A stretch of 8,412 nucleotides of DNA. Origin: an uncultured Clostridia bacterium (GTDB taxonomy: Bacteria; Bacillota; Clostridia; Oscillospirales; Oscillospiraceae). A program made the position numbers and the translations under genes. The DNA lies in contig CAMDZY010000071.1 in assembly GCA_945910975.1 (NCBI GenBank), positions 1 to 8,412 on the forward strand. The letters are read 5' to 3'. The notes beneath the pieces are model-generated. The model had not been told where the DNA came from and ran no database searches. It saw nothing but the letters and a program-made list of their open reading frames with translations. Every line of letters begins with the position of its first letter. Position 1 is the stretch's first letter. This document shows positions 1-5,683 of this stretch, piece by piece.

Positions 1-864
1 TACCGATGCGCTGCATCCGCAGCCGGAGCCGCCGCAGTGGACATCCTGCTTTTCAATGTCATAAATCATTGCGCCGCAGTCGTCATACCGCCCGCCGATG
101 GCAACACCCTCTCGCTGGAACAGGTCGATGACGATCTGCTTGCCAAGCGTACCCAAATCGCCGGTGACGATCAAATCGTAGTCCTCCGGCGTCAGATTTA
201 AGTCGTCAAAATGCTGCCGAATGGTGCAAAATGCCGCCGGCGCCATGGCCGCACCCATGTTGTTGGCATCCTTGATCCCCTTGTCCACGATCGTGCCAAC
301 GGTGACGGCGTGGATGCTCGGCCCGGAGCCTTCCGGTTGCAGAACGATGGCGCCGGAGCCTGTGACGGTCCATTGTGCGGTCGGCGTCCGTTGTCCGCCG
401 TAGCACAGGGGGAAGCGGTATTGCCGCTCGGCCGAGGCAAAGTGGGACGAGGTCAGCGCTGCGGCGTATTTGGCATAGCCTGCATTGACCGCCATGGCCG
501 CCAGCGCCAGACTTTCCGCCATCGTGGAGCAGGCGCCGTACAGTCCAAACACCGGAACGCCCGCATTGCGCAAAGAAAAGCTGGAGCCGATGCACTGGTT
601 CAGCAGATCTCCGACAAATACCATATCCAATTGGCTCATATCCAGCTTGGCTTTTTGCAGTGCCGTGTCCAGCGTCAGCTTTTGCAGCTGTACCTCCGCC
701 ATTTCCCAAGATTTCTGCCCAAATTTGGTATCTTGACTGGTCTGGTCAAAATAATCCTTCAAGGGCCCTTGCGCCTCTTTCTTTCCGGCGATGGAAGCGG
801 TAGCACGAATACAGGGCGAACGCTCTAAAATCAGGCTTTGCTTGCCGCGATGAAAATTTGACAT
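1..864 (-). CDS. spoVAD: Stage V sporulation protein AD, dipicolinic-acid-binding SpoVA subunit (partial, C-terminus missing)
   Basis: SpoVAD is a thiolase/ketosynthase-fold protein of the SpoVA complex, which moves Ca-dipicolinate into the forespore and out again at germination; it binds dipicolinic acid. The visible 288 codons run open to the left window edge, so roughly the last 50 residues are missing if the length matches the usual ~340. Recognisable stretches: the nucleophile-like motif FGLYGACSTMAESL (106-119, Cys112), TSSHFASAERQYRFP (138-152), TAQWTVTGSGA (162-172), TGDLGTLG (234-241) and the glycine/cysteine-rich DVHCGGSGCGCSA (274-286), all typical of the family. The ATG at 864-862 is chosen because an AAGGA site lies 10 nt upstream (879-875) and the family N-terminus starts here. 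It is the first gene of its transcript: the next gene upstream is the antiporter on the opposite strand, so spoVAC is not directly before it. spoVAE would be expected beyond the left edge. Expression is presumably forespore-specific (sigma-G), as known for the family. Confidence 0.95.
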   Translation of the reverse strand, partial: MSNFHRGKQSLILERSPCIRATASIAGKKEAQGPLKDYFDQTSQDTKFGQKSWEMAEVQLQKLTLDTALQKAKLDMSQLDMVFVGDLLNQCIGSSFSLRNAGVPVFGLYGACSTMAESLALAAMAVNAGYAKYAAALTSSHFASAERQYRFPLCYGGQRTPTAQWTVTGSGAIVLQPEGSGPSIHAVTVGTIVDKGIKDANNMGAAMAPAAFCTIRQHFDDLNLTPEDYDLIVTGDLGTLGKQIVIDLFQREGVAIGGRYDDCGAMIYDIEKQDVHCGGSGCGCSASV

Positions 865-898
865 GGGAAACCATTCCTTCCGTTTTGTTTTGCGTGTT

Positions 899-905
899 TA
901 GTATC
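899..905 (-). promoter_or_regulatory. Possible sigma-G-like -10 element for spoVAD (weak)
   Basis: On the minus strand GATACTA lies about 35 nt before the spoVAD ATG and resembles the forespore sigma-G/F -10 element (CATnnTA) except at the first base. Its position fits a ~28-nt leader carrying the Shine-Dalgarno site. I could not find a matching -35 element (GnATR) at 17-18 nt, so this is only a candidate, made plausible mainly by the forespore role of the gene. Confidence 0.25.
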
Positions 906-948
906 AGTTTGCCCAAATCAACGGTGGTGTTGTGTGGAAAATTTTTGC

Positions 949-977
949 TTGTAATTTCAAAGTCCCTGTGCTATAAT
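949..977 (+). promoter_or_regulatory. Vegetative (sigma-A type) promoter of the antiporter gene
   Basis: The -35 candidate TTGTAA (949-954, four of six consensus bases) is followed after 17 nt by a perfect TATAAT -10 (972-977). Transcription would start near 984, giving a ~50-nt leader before the TTG start at 1035. The quality of the -10 suggests vegetative expression of the antiporter rather than sporulation control. Confidence 0.65.
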
Positions 978-1034
978 ACCAATTTGCGCCGGAATTGCAT
1001 TTTTCGGTAATTGTTTGAAAAGAGTTGAGATATT

Positions 1035-2357
1035 TTGGATTTCATTCATATTTCCGGCAACGCGGAAACGCTGCTGTTTTTGGGCTTTGCCATGCTGGCC
1101 GGGCTGATGATGACACGGTTGATCAAACCGTTGGGACTGCCTGCGGTGACGGCTTATCTGGTTGCCGGTCTGCTGATCGGCCCGTGCTGTTTGGGCAAAT
1201 TGGGCTTGGGCTTTGCAACGTTTGAACAGGTGGGCGCATTGTCCATCATTTCCGACGTGGCGCTGGGCTTTATCGCGTTTTCCATCGGCAATGAATTCCG
1301 CCTGAGCCAATTGAAAAAAACCGGCAAACAGGCTGCTGTGATCGGCGTAATACAGGCGCTGGCGGCAACCGTACTGGTGGATCTGCTGCTGTTGGCGGCG
1401 TATTTTATTTTCGATTTGGGCGAAAAAATCGGCCCTGCAACTTGCATCACGCTGGGCGCGGTTGCCACGGCTACCGCACCTGCGGCGACCTTGATGGTCG
1501 TCAATCAGTATAAGGCCAAAGGCCCGCTGACCAGCATTCTGCTGCCCATCGTGGCGCTGGATGACGCGGTTGGTCTGGTTGTGTTCGCCGTGTCCATCGG
1601 CATTGCCAAAACGCTCCACTCCGGACAGGCCATGAGTGTGGTGACAACGCTGGTGAATCCGCTGATTGAAACGGTAGGCTCTTTGCTGTTGGGCGGTCTG
1701 ATGGGACTGCTGTTTGCGTGGATCGAGCGTATGTTCCATTCCAACACCAAGCGTATGGGCATTTCCATTACATTTGTGCTGTTTACGGTCGCTCTTTCCA
1801 TGTTGGAAATTGACATTCCCGGCAGCGAGATAAAAATCGGTTTTTCCAGCCTGCTGGTTTGCATGATGCTGGGCACCGTGTTCTGCAATGTCTGCGAATT
1901 TTCGGGCGATATTATGGATCGTGTTGATCGCTGGACGGCGCCGCTGTTCGTGCTGTTTTTCGTTCTGAGCGGCGCGGAGCTGGATTTGCGCGTATTTGCC
2001 AGCCTGACGGTCGTGCTGATTGGCGTTGCGTATATGGTAGCACGTTCGGCCGGTAAATATTTTGGCGCTTCCATCAGCGCAAGGGCGATGAAATGCGAAC
2101 CGCAGATCTGCAAGTACTTAGGGATCACGCTGCTCCCGCAAGCAGGCGTGGCGCTGGGAATGTCCGCAACCGCGGCCGCCGAATTGGGCGAAGAGGGGAC
2201 AATTATCCGCAGCATCGTGCTGTTTGCCGTGCTGGTCTATGAATTGGTCGGCCCCGTACTCACCAAGATGGCGTTGACAAAGGCCGGCGAAATTCAACCC
2301 CGCCCGGAGGGCAACGACCGTTCCCGCTTCAAACCCCAACCGAAACAAGACGCATAA
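1035..2357 (+). CDS. CPA2-family cation/proton antiporter, membrane domain only
   Basis: This 440-residue integral membrane protein has about 12-13 hydrophobic segments spread from residue ~12 to ~415, followed by a short polar basic tail. Family marks of the CPA2 (KefB/NapA/GerN-like) antiporters: the first segments with GLPAVTAYLVAGLLIGP (34-50), LGFIAFSIGNEF (77-88), the ATATAPAAT unwound-helix motif (144-152), the paired acidic residues Asp176-Asp177 in ALDDAVG (174-180) expected to bind the exchanged cation, LSGAELDL (311-318), and LLPQAGVALGM (366-376). It should exchange Na+ or K+ for H+ across the cytoplasmic membrane; the ion cannot be told from sequence. No RCK/TrkA-N nucleotide-binding domain follows, unlike KefB/KefC. 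The TTG start is preferred because a TGA stop lies in frame just upstream (1026-1028) and the next ATG (1092) would remove most of the first membrane helix. The Shine-Dalgarno site is weak (AAGAG, about 10 nt upstream). It is transcribed divergently from spoVAD and appears monocistronic. A role in spore germination, as for Bacillus GerN, is possible but unproven. Confidence 0.93.
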   Translation: MDFIHISGNAETLLFLGFAMLAGLMMTRLIKPLGLPAVTAYLVAGLLIGPCCLGKLGLGFATFEQVGALSIISDVALGFIAFSIGNEFRLSQLKKTGKQAAVIGVIQALAATVLVDLLLLAAYFIFDLGEKIGPATCITLGAVATATAPAATLMVVNQYKAKGPLTSILLPIVALDDAVGLVVFAVSIGIAKTLHSGQAMSVVTTLVNPLIETVGSLLLGGLMGLLFAWIERMFHSNTKRMGISITFVLFTVALSMLEIDIPGSEIKIGFSSLLVCMMLGTVFCNVCEFSGDIMDRVDRWTAPLFVLFFVLSGAELDLRVFASLTVVLIGVAYMVARSAGKYFGASISARAMKCEPQICKYLGITLLPQAGVALGMSATAAAELGEEGTIIRSIVLFAVLVYELVGPVLTKMALTKAGEIQPRPEGNDRSRFKPQPKQDA

Positions 2358-2366
2358 AAAAACAAC

Positions 2367-2394
2367 GGGTCTGCTGCAAAAACGCAGCAGACTC
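2367..2394. terminator. Bidirectional rho-independent terminator between antiporter and ispF
   Basis: An 11-bp stem (2367-2377 with 2384-2394, one G-T pair, 6-nt loop AAAAAC) sits between two convergent genes. On the minus strand it is followed by a run of seven T (2361-2355, after GTTG), a good terminator for the murD-ispD-ispF operon. On the plus strand the following sequence (gctttatttg) is moderately T-rich, so it can also end the antiporter transcript. Confidence 0.8.
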
Positions 2395-2410
2395 GCTTTA
2401 TTTGTGCAGA

Positions 2411-2887
2411 TTATTTGGAACGTTCAATCAGACAAACCGCGTGGCACGCCATGCCCTCGCCGGAGCCGGTGAAGCCCATGCCTTCCTCGGTGGTGGCCTT
2501 GATATTGATTTGGTCAAATCCGATTTGCAGCGCCGTTGCCATGCTCTCGCGCATGGTGGTCAGGTAGGGCGCCAGCTTGGGACGCTGGGCGATCATGGTG
2601 ACGTCCACATTTTCAATGCACCAGCCCTGGTTGGCCAGACGGAAATAAACCTGCTTCAGCAAATTCAGGCTGGAAATGCCCTGATAAGCGGGGTCGGTGT
2701 CCGGGAACAGATGGCCGATATCCGGCATGGACGCTGCGCCGAGCAGTGCATCCATCACCGCGTGAATCAGTACATCGGCATCGCTGTGTCCCTCCAGACC
2801 TTTTTCAAACGGAATCACCGTGCCGCCCAAAATCAGCGGCCGTCCTTCCACCAGACGGTGTACGTCATATCCGTGCCCAATTCTCAT
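2411..2887 (-). CDS. ispF: 2-C-methyl-D-erythritol 2,4-cyclodiphosphate synthase (MEP pathway)
   Basis: IspF converts CDP-methylerythritol 2-phosphate to the cyclic diphosphate, releasing CMP, in the MEP route to isopentenyl diphosphate; the enzyme is a cytosolic homotrimer. The 158 residues equal the usual family length. Visible motifs: the N-terminal MRIGHGYDVHRL with metal ligands Asp8 and His10, GHSDADVLIHAVMDALLG (33-50) with the third ligand His42, PDIGHLFPDTD (55-65), and the C-terminal KATTEEGMGFTGSGEGM (130-146). The ATG at 2887 is chosen because the conserved N-terminus begins exactly there; longer readings in the same frame run into the end of ispD and show no conservation. Its ATG overlaps the ispD stop by four bases (ATGA), indicating translational coupling. 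It is the last gene of the murD-ispD-ispF operon, followed by the hairpin at 2367-2394. Confidence 0.97.
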   Translation of the reverse strand: MRIGHGYDVHRLVEGRPLILGGTVIPFEKGLEGHSDADVLIHAVMDALLGAASMPDIGHLFPDTDPAYQGISSLNLLKQVYFRLANQGWCIENVDVTMIAQRPKLAPYLTTMRESMATALQIGFDQINIKATTEEGMGFTGSGEGMACHAVCLIERSK

Positions 2888-3588
2888 GCCTGTTTCCTCC
2901 ACTGTAAAATTGCTTCCGCCACCGCCAAGTCCACAGGCGTGGTGACTTTTATATTTTCGTAGCTGCCCTCGGTCAGATAAACCGTTTTGCCCAACTGCTC
3001 CACGGCGGCGCATTCATCGGTCAGGGGCAGCTTGTTTTGCCGGGCAGCGGTCAGTGCAGCGCAGAGCAAATCATAATCGAAAACTTGCGGCGTTTGCACC
3101 GCGAAAAGATGACTGCGGTCGGGTGTGGACAGAATTTTGCCGTCGTCGGCGATTTTAATGGTATCCTTCACCGCAACCGCAGGCGCTGCGGCATAGGTTT
3201 TGCGGGCACGCTCGACGGTATCGCGGATGATTTGCGCCGTGACCAGCGGCCGCGCGCCATCGTGGACAGCAACCAATTGGCAGCGCTCTGCAAGCGCGGT
3301 CAACCCGGCCATCACCGAGTCGGTTCTGGTTTCCCCACCGCACACAACGGCGCTGAGCTTTGCGCAGTCGCGACAAAGGTCGTTAATGGGTTCCAACAAA
3401 TCTTTCCGCGTAACAATGATGATTTCATCAATTGCATCACAGGCATCAAATACCTGCGCCGTGCGCAAAATCATCGGCACGCCGCCAATGGGCACCATGA
3501 CCTTGTCGATGCCGCCCATCCGGGATGCGCTGCCCGCCGCTACGATAACGGCACAGCAGCGCGGCTGTTTTTTGGCAAATAATTTCAT
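2884..3588 (-). CDS. ispD: 2-C-methyl-D-erythritol 4-phosphate cytidylyltransferase (MEP pathway)
   Basis: IspD couples methylerythritol 4-phosphate to CTP, two enzymatic steps before IspF in the same pathway (IspE acts between them). The 234 residues match the family length. Motifs in order: the nucleotide-binding loop AAGSASRMGGIDK (17-29, Arg23 and Lys29 in the catalytic positions), GGETRTDSV (84-92), VHDGARP (108-114), the KDT motif (141-143), QTPQVF (165-170), TDE (190-192) and NIKVTTPVDL (212-221) with the substrate-binding lysine. The ATG at 3588 lies one base after the murD stop; the GGAG Shine-Dalgarno site (3599-3596) is inside the last murD codons, 7 nt before the ATG. The stop overlaps the ispF start. 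In some bacteria ispD and ispF are fused into one bifunctional protein; here they are separate but coupled genes. Confidence 0.97.
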   Translation of the reverse strand: MKLFAKKQPRCCAVIVAAGSASRMGGIDKVMVPIGGVPMILRTAQVFDACDAIDEIIIVTRKDLLEPINDLCRDCAKLSAVVCGGETRTDSVMAGLTALAERCQLVAVHDGARPLVTAQIIRDTVERARKTYAAAPAVAVKDTIKIADDGKILSTPDRSHLFAVQTPQVFDYDLLCAALTAARQNKLPLTDECAAVEQLGKTVYLTEGSYENIKVTTPVDLAVAEAILQWRKQA

Positions 3589-3589
3589 A

Positions 3590-4957
3590 TTATAACTCCA
3601 TTACCGTCTTCTTAAATTCGCTCCCGCGCACCATAAAGTTCTTGAATTTGTCAAAAGCGGCACTGGCAGGGGAGAGAAGCACCACATCGCCCGGCTGGGA
3701 AAGCGCACCGGCGCGGTGAATGGCTTCGTAAAAATCGTCAATTTCCAAAATTTCCGGCTGACCCGGTTGATAGTCAGGCGCGGCGAGCGTAGCTTGTTTG
3801 ATTTTTGCGCCGGTCGCGCCGGTACAGATCAAAATTTTCACGTGTTCCACGATTTCCGGCCCCAACACGTCATAGGGAATATGCTTGTCATAGCCGCCGG
3901 CGATTAAGATGACCTTGCTTGCAAAGCTGCGCAGACCGGCAATTGTCCGGCTGGGCGAGGAGGCAATGGAATCATTGTAATAGGATACGCCATCTTTTAC
4001 TCGCACCAATTCAATGCGATGCTCCACGCCGCCAAAGGTTTTTGCCACATAGCGGATCGTTTCGTCAGAAACCATGCCGTCCACGGCGGCTATGGCCGCC
4101 ATATAGTTTTCCACATTGTGAATACCGGGCAGCAAAATATCGCTTTGTGCCAAAACCGGCGTACCGTTGCGGTAAATCATGCCGTCAAGCAAATAGACAC
4201 CGTTTTCTGGTTTGCCCTGACGGGAGAATTTTTTCACGGTTCCCACGGCTTTGTCTGCAAAGGAATTGGTGATAGCGTTGTCCATGTTGACGATCAGCGT
4301 ATCCTTTTCGGTTTGATGCAGATAGATATTTTCCTTGGCGCGGACGTATTCTGCCATATCCTTGTGCTTGTCGAGATGGTTGGGCGCAAGATTGGTCACC
4401 ACGGCGATGTGCGCGCTGTAGGGCATTTGCATCAGCTGGAACGAGCTTAGCTCGACAACCACCTTGTCCTCCGGCTGCATTTCCTCCACACGGTCAAGCA
4501 GCGGCGCGCCGATGTTGCCGCCGACCCATACCCGATCGCCCTGATGCTCCAACAGCTTGGAAATCAGGGTCGTGGTGGTAGTTTTTCCGTCCGAGCCAGT
4601 CACGGCGATGATCTGCGCGGGGCAGACGGCAAAAAAAGCCTCCATTTCCGAGGCGAATTGTGCGCCCTGTGCGTGCAGATCGGCCAATTCCGGCCAGTTG
4701 GGCAGAATGCCGGGCGTGCGAAATACAACATCCGCGCGGACATCCTTTAAATAGTCCTCCCCTAATTTTAACGTGGCGCCCAGCTTCTCCAATTCCAAAA
4801 CTTCCGCGTCGAGTTTCTCACGCGGCGTCTTGTCACAGCCGGTCACCGGGATGCCGTGCGCCAAAAGCAGCCGCACAAGCGGCCGGTTGCTTACGCCCAA
4901 ACCCAAAACCAGCACACTTTTTCCCTTGAGCGGCTGTATATATTCCTGCAAAGTCAT
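3590..4957 (-). CDS. murD: UDP-N-acetylmuramoyl-L-alanine--D-glutamate ligase
   Basis: MurD adds D-glutamate to UDP-MurNAc-L-Ala with ATP hydrolysis, a cytoplasmic step of peptidoglycan precursor synthesis. The 455 residues are the normal length. The order is that of a Mur ligase: an N-terminal Rossmann-like UDP-binding domain (VLVLGLGVSNRPLVRLLL, 15-32), the ATP P-loop TGSDGKTTTTT (120-130, Lys125), ELSSFQL (169-175), NLAPNHLDKH (189-198), RAKENIY (206-212, with Lys208 at the place of the carbamylated lysine), EHRIE (312-316), NDSIASSP (328-335), GGYDKHIP (354-361) and LLSPASAAFDKFKNFMVRG (427-445). Where the E. coli enzyme has NDSKAT this protein has NDSIAS, so the lysine is isoleucine 331. 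The ATG at 4957 has an AAAGGA site 10 nt upstream (4973-4968); in-frame codons further upstream enter the promoter region and the RNase P gene and are not coding. It is the first gene of an operon with ispD and ispF, transcribed from 5010-4982. Confidence 0.96.
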   Translation of the reverse strand: MTLQEYIQPLKGKSVLVLGLGVSNRPLVRLLLAHGIPVTGCDKTPREKLDAEVLELEKLGATLKLGEDYLKDVRADVVFRTPGILPNWPELADLHAQGAQFASEMEAFFAVCPAQIIAVTGSDGKTTTTTLISKLLEHQGDRVWVGGNIGAPLLDRVEEMQPEDKVVVELSSFQLMQMPYSAHIAVVTNLAPNHLDKHKDMAEYVRAKENIYLHQTEKDTLIVNMDNAITNSFADKAVGTVKKFSRQGKPENGVYLLDGMIYRNGTPVLAQSDILLPGIHNVENYMAAIAAVDGMVSDETIRYVAKTFGGVEHRIELVRVKDGVSYYNDSIASSPSRTIAGLRSFASKVILIAGGYDKHIPYDVLGPEIVEHVKILICTGATGAKIKQATLAAPDYQPGQPEILEIDDFYEAIHRAGALSQPGDVVLLSPASAAFDKFKNFMVRGSEFKKTVMEL

Positions 4958-4981
4958 TCTGCATCGATCCTTTCTGCGTAT

Positions 4982-5010
4982 AGTATAACGCATTTTCCTG
5001 TTTTTTGCAA
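4982..5010 (-). promoter_or_regulatory. Vegetative promoter of the murD-ispD-ispF operon
   Basis: On the minus strand TTGCAA (5010-5005) is followed after exactly 17 nt by TATACT (4987-4982). Transcription would start near 4975, leaving a short leader of about 18 nt that contains the murD Shine-Dalgarno site. The promoter stands back to back with that of rnpB; the two -35 boxes are 8 nt apart. Confidence 0.75.
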
Positions 5011-5018
5011 TTGTAGAT

Positions 5019-5047
5019 TTGACAATGGCGGCAGAATCGAGTACAAT
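5019..5047 (+). promoter_or_regulatory. Strong vegetative promoter of rnpB
   Basis: A perfect TTGACA -35 (5019-5024), a 17-nt spacer and a TACAAT -10 (5042-5047) predict a start at about 5053-5055. This coincides with the first base of the P1 helix of the RNase P RNA, so promoter and RNA structure support each other. Confidence 0.85.
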
Positions 5048-5053
5048 AGTATC

Positions 5054-5402
5054 TGCAACCAGGTTGGACAGCCGCGCGGCAGAAGCGAAAGGGTCTGCCG
5101 TGAGGAAAGTCCGGGCTTCACAGGGCAAGGATAACGGGTAACGCCCGCCCAAGGCGACTTGAGGAAAAGTGCAACAGAGATATACCGCCGTGACTTGTCA
5201 CGGTAAGGGTGGAAAGGCGAGGTAAAAGCTCACCCATCGGCACGGAAGCGCCCGATGCTGTAAACTCTATCCGAAGCAACACCGTGGAGGAAGCATATGG
5301 TTGGCCCGACCGCTTCCGGGAGGTGGCTGGAGCGGCGCAGCAATGCGCCGCCAAGATAGATGGCTGTCAAAACAGAACCCGGCTTATAGACCTGATTGCA
5401 GA
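5054..5402 (+). ncRNA. rnpB: RNase P RNA, bacterial type A (catalytic subunit)
   Basis: This is the ribozyme that removes 5' leaders from precursor tRNAs, acting with the RnpA protein. Conserved blocks in order: GAGGAAAGTCCGGGC (from 5101), ACAGGGCAAGGATAACGGGT (5120-5139) with the following CGCCC, GTGCAACAGAGATATACCGCC (5169-5189), GGTAAGGGTGGAAAGGCGAGG (5201-5221), TGTAAACTC (5259-5267) with GAAGCAA, and near the 3' end ACAGAACCCGGCTTATAGACC, whose first part forms P4 with the 5' block. The ends are set by the P1 helix: 5054-5065 pairs with 5389-5400 with one C-A mismatch, and can extend two pairs to 5052/5402. Length about 350 nt. The base before GTAAAC in the L15 loop is T where the familiar bacterial consensus has G (see findings). 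Exact ends are good to a few bases. Confidence 0.95.
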
Positions 5403-5428
5403 ACGCCTGCCAATTTCGGCAGGCGTTC
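5401..5428 (+). terminator. Terminator-like hairpin of rnpB
   Basis: A perfect 11-bp GC-rich stem, GAACGCCTGCC (5401-5411) with its complement at 5418-5428, encloses the 6-nt loop AATTTC. It starts where the P1 helix of RNase P RNA ends. The downstream sequence (tcagtctgtc) is only moderately T-rich, so it may act as an inefficient terminator or as a 3'-end-protecting and processing hairpin. Confidence 0.6.
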
Positions 5429-5648
5429 TCAGTCTGTCGAAAGACTCCGCTTTTCGACGGAGTTCTTATAGTCCGATTGCTCGCTGGGAGCATCACTCTT
5501 GTAGCCACTCCAAGCGGAATAGGGTCCGGTTTCGTTGTCCTTGGGTAGGAGCGTGACATAATACGATATAAAATTGGGATATATAATTTGTTAAAATTGC
5601 CGATTTCCTGTCTGCAACACATATGCGCAGCTTGCGCTAAAATTTTTC
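5429..5648. other. Intergenic stretch between rnpB and the pheST promoter, no gene found
   Basis: I find no supported coding region on either strand here. Minus-strand open frames run into the RNase P gene and have no ribosome binding site or recognisable protein character. The first part (5436-5464) holds two alternative small hairpins described in the findings. The part from about 5553 onward is AT-rich and contains an isolated TATAAT (5582-5587) without a -35 box at the right distance. Confidence 0.6.
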
Positions 5649-5677
5649 TTGCAAAGGCAAGGGAAATGTGATAAGAT
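5649..5677 (+). promoter_or_regulatory. Vegetative promoter of the pheST T-box transcript
   Basis: TTGCAA (5649-5654), a 17-nt spacer and TAAGAT (5672-5677) precede the T-box leader and predict a start near 5684. The start falls just before the base of leader stem I (AAGCG near 5693-5697), as expected. A second -10-like TATGAT lies at 5686-5691 but would cut into the leader structure. Confidence 0.65.
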
Positions 5678-5683
5678 AAACAT

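Noticed and set aside
211..828. Plus-strand open frame of 205 codons across the spoVAD region
   Set aside because: The opposite strand reads continuously as SpoVAD with family motifs over its full length; this frame shows no recognisable domain.
957..1739. Minus-strand open frame of 260 codons opposite the antiporter
   Set aside because: Low-complexity Gln/His/Arg-rich translation, antisense to a well-supported membrane transporter and running into its promoter; it is a shadow frame.
1505..2215. Minus-strand open frame of 236 codons opposite the antiporter
   Set aside because: Ser/Thr-rich mirror translation of membrane helices with no ribosome binding site and no recognisable family.
2888..3013. 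Longer ispF reading frame starting at 3013
   Set aside because: The extra 42 residues lie within the conserved end of ispD in another frame; the ATG at 2887 gives the exact family length and a coupled ATGA overlap.
4958..5152. Longer murD reading frame extending upstream of 4957
   Set aside because: The extension crosses the murD promoter, the rnpB promoter and the first 100 nt of RNase P RNA; the family N-terminus begins at 4957 with a good Shine-Dalgarno site.
5582..5587. Perfect TATAAT as a second promoter upstream of pheS
   Set aside because: No -35-like hexamer lies at 16-18 nt; the nearest candidate GTGACA (5553-5558) is 23 nt away. The pair at 5649-5677 is better placed.
5230..5622. 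Minus-strand open frame of 130 codons across the 3' half of rnpB
   Set aside because: Frames antisense to RNase P RNA are a common source of false hypothetical proteins; no ribosome binding site and no protein family is seen.
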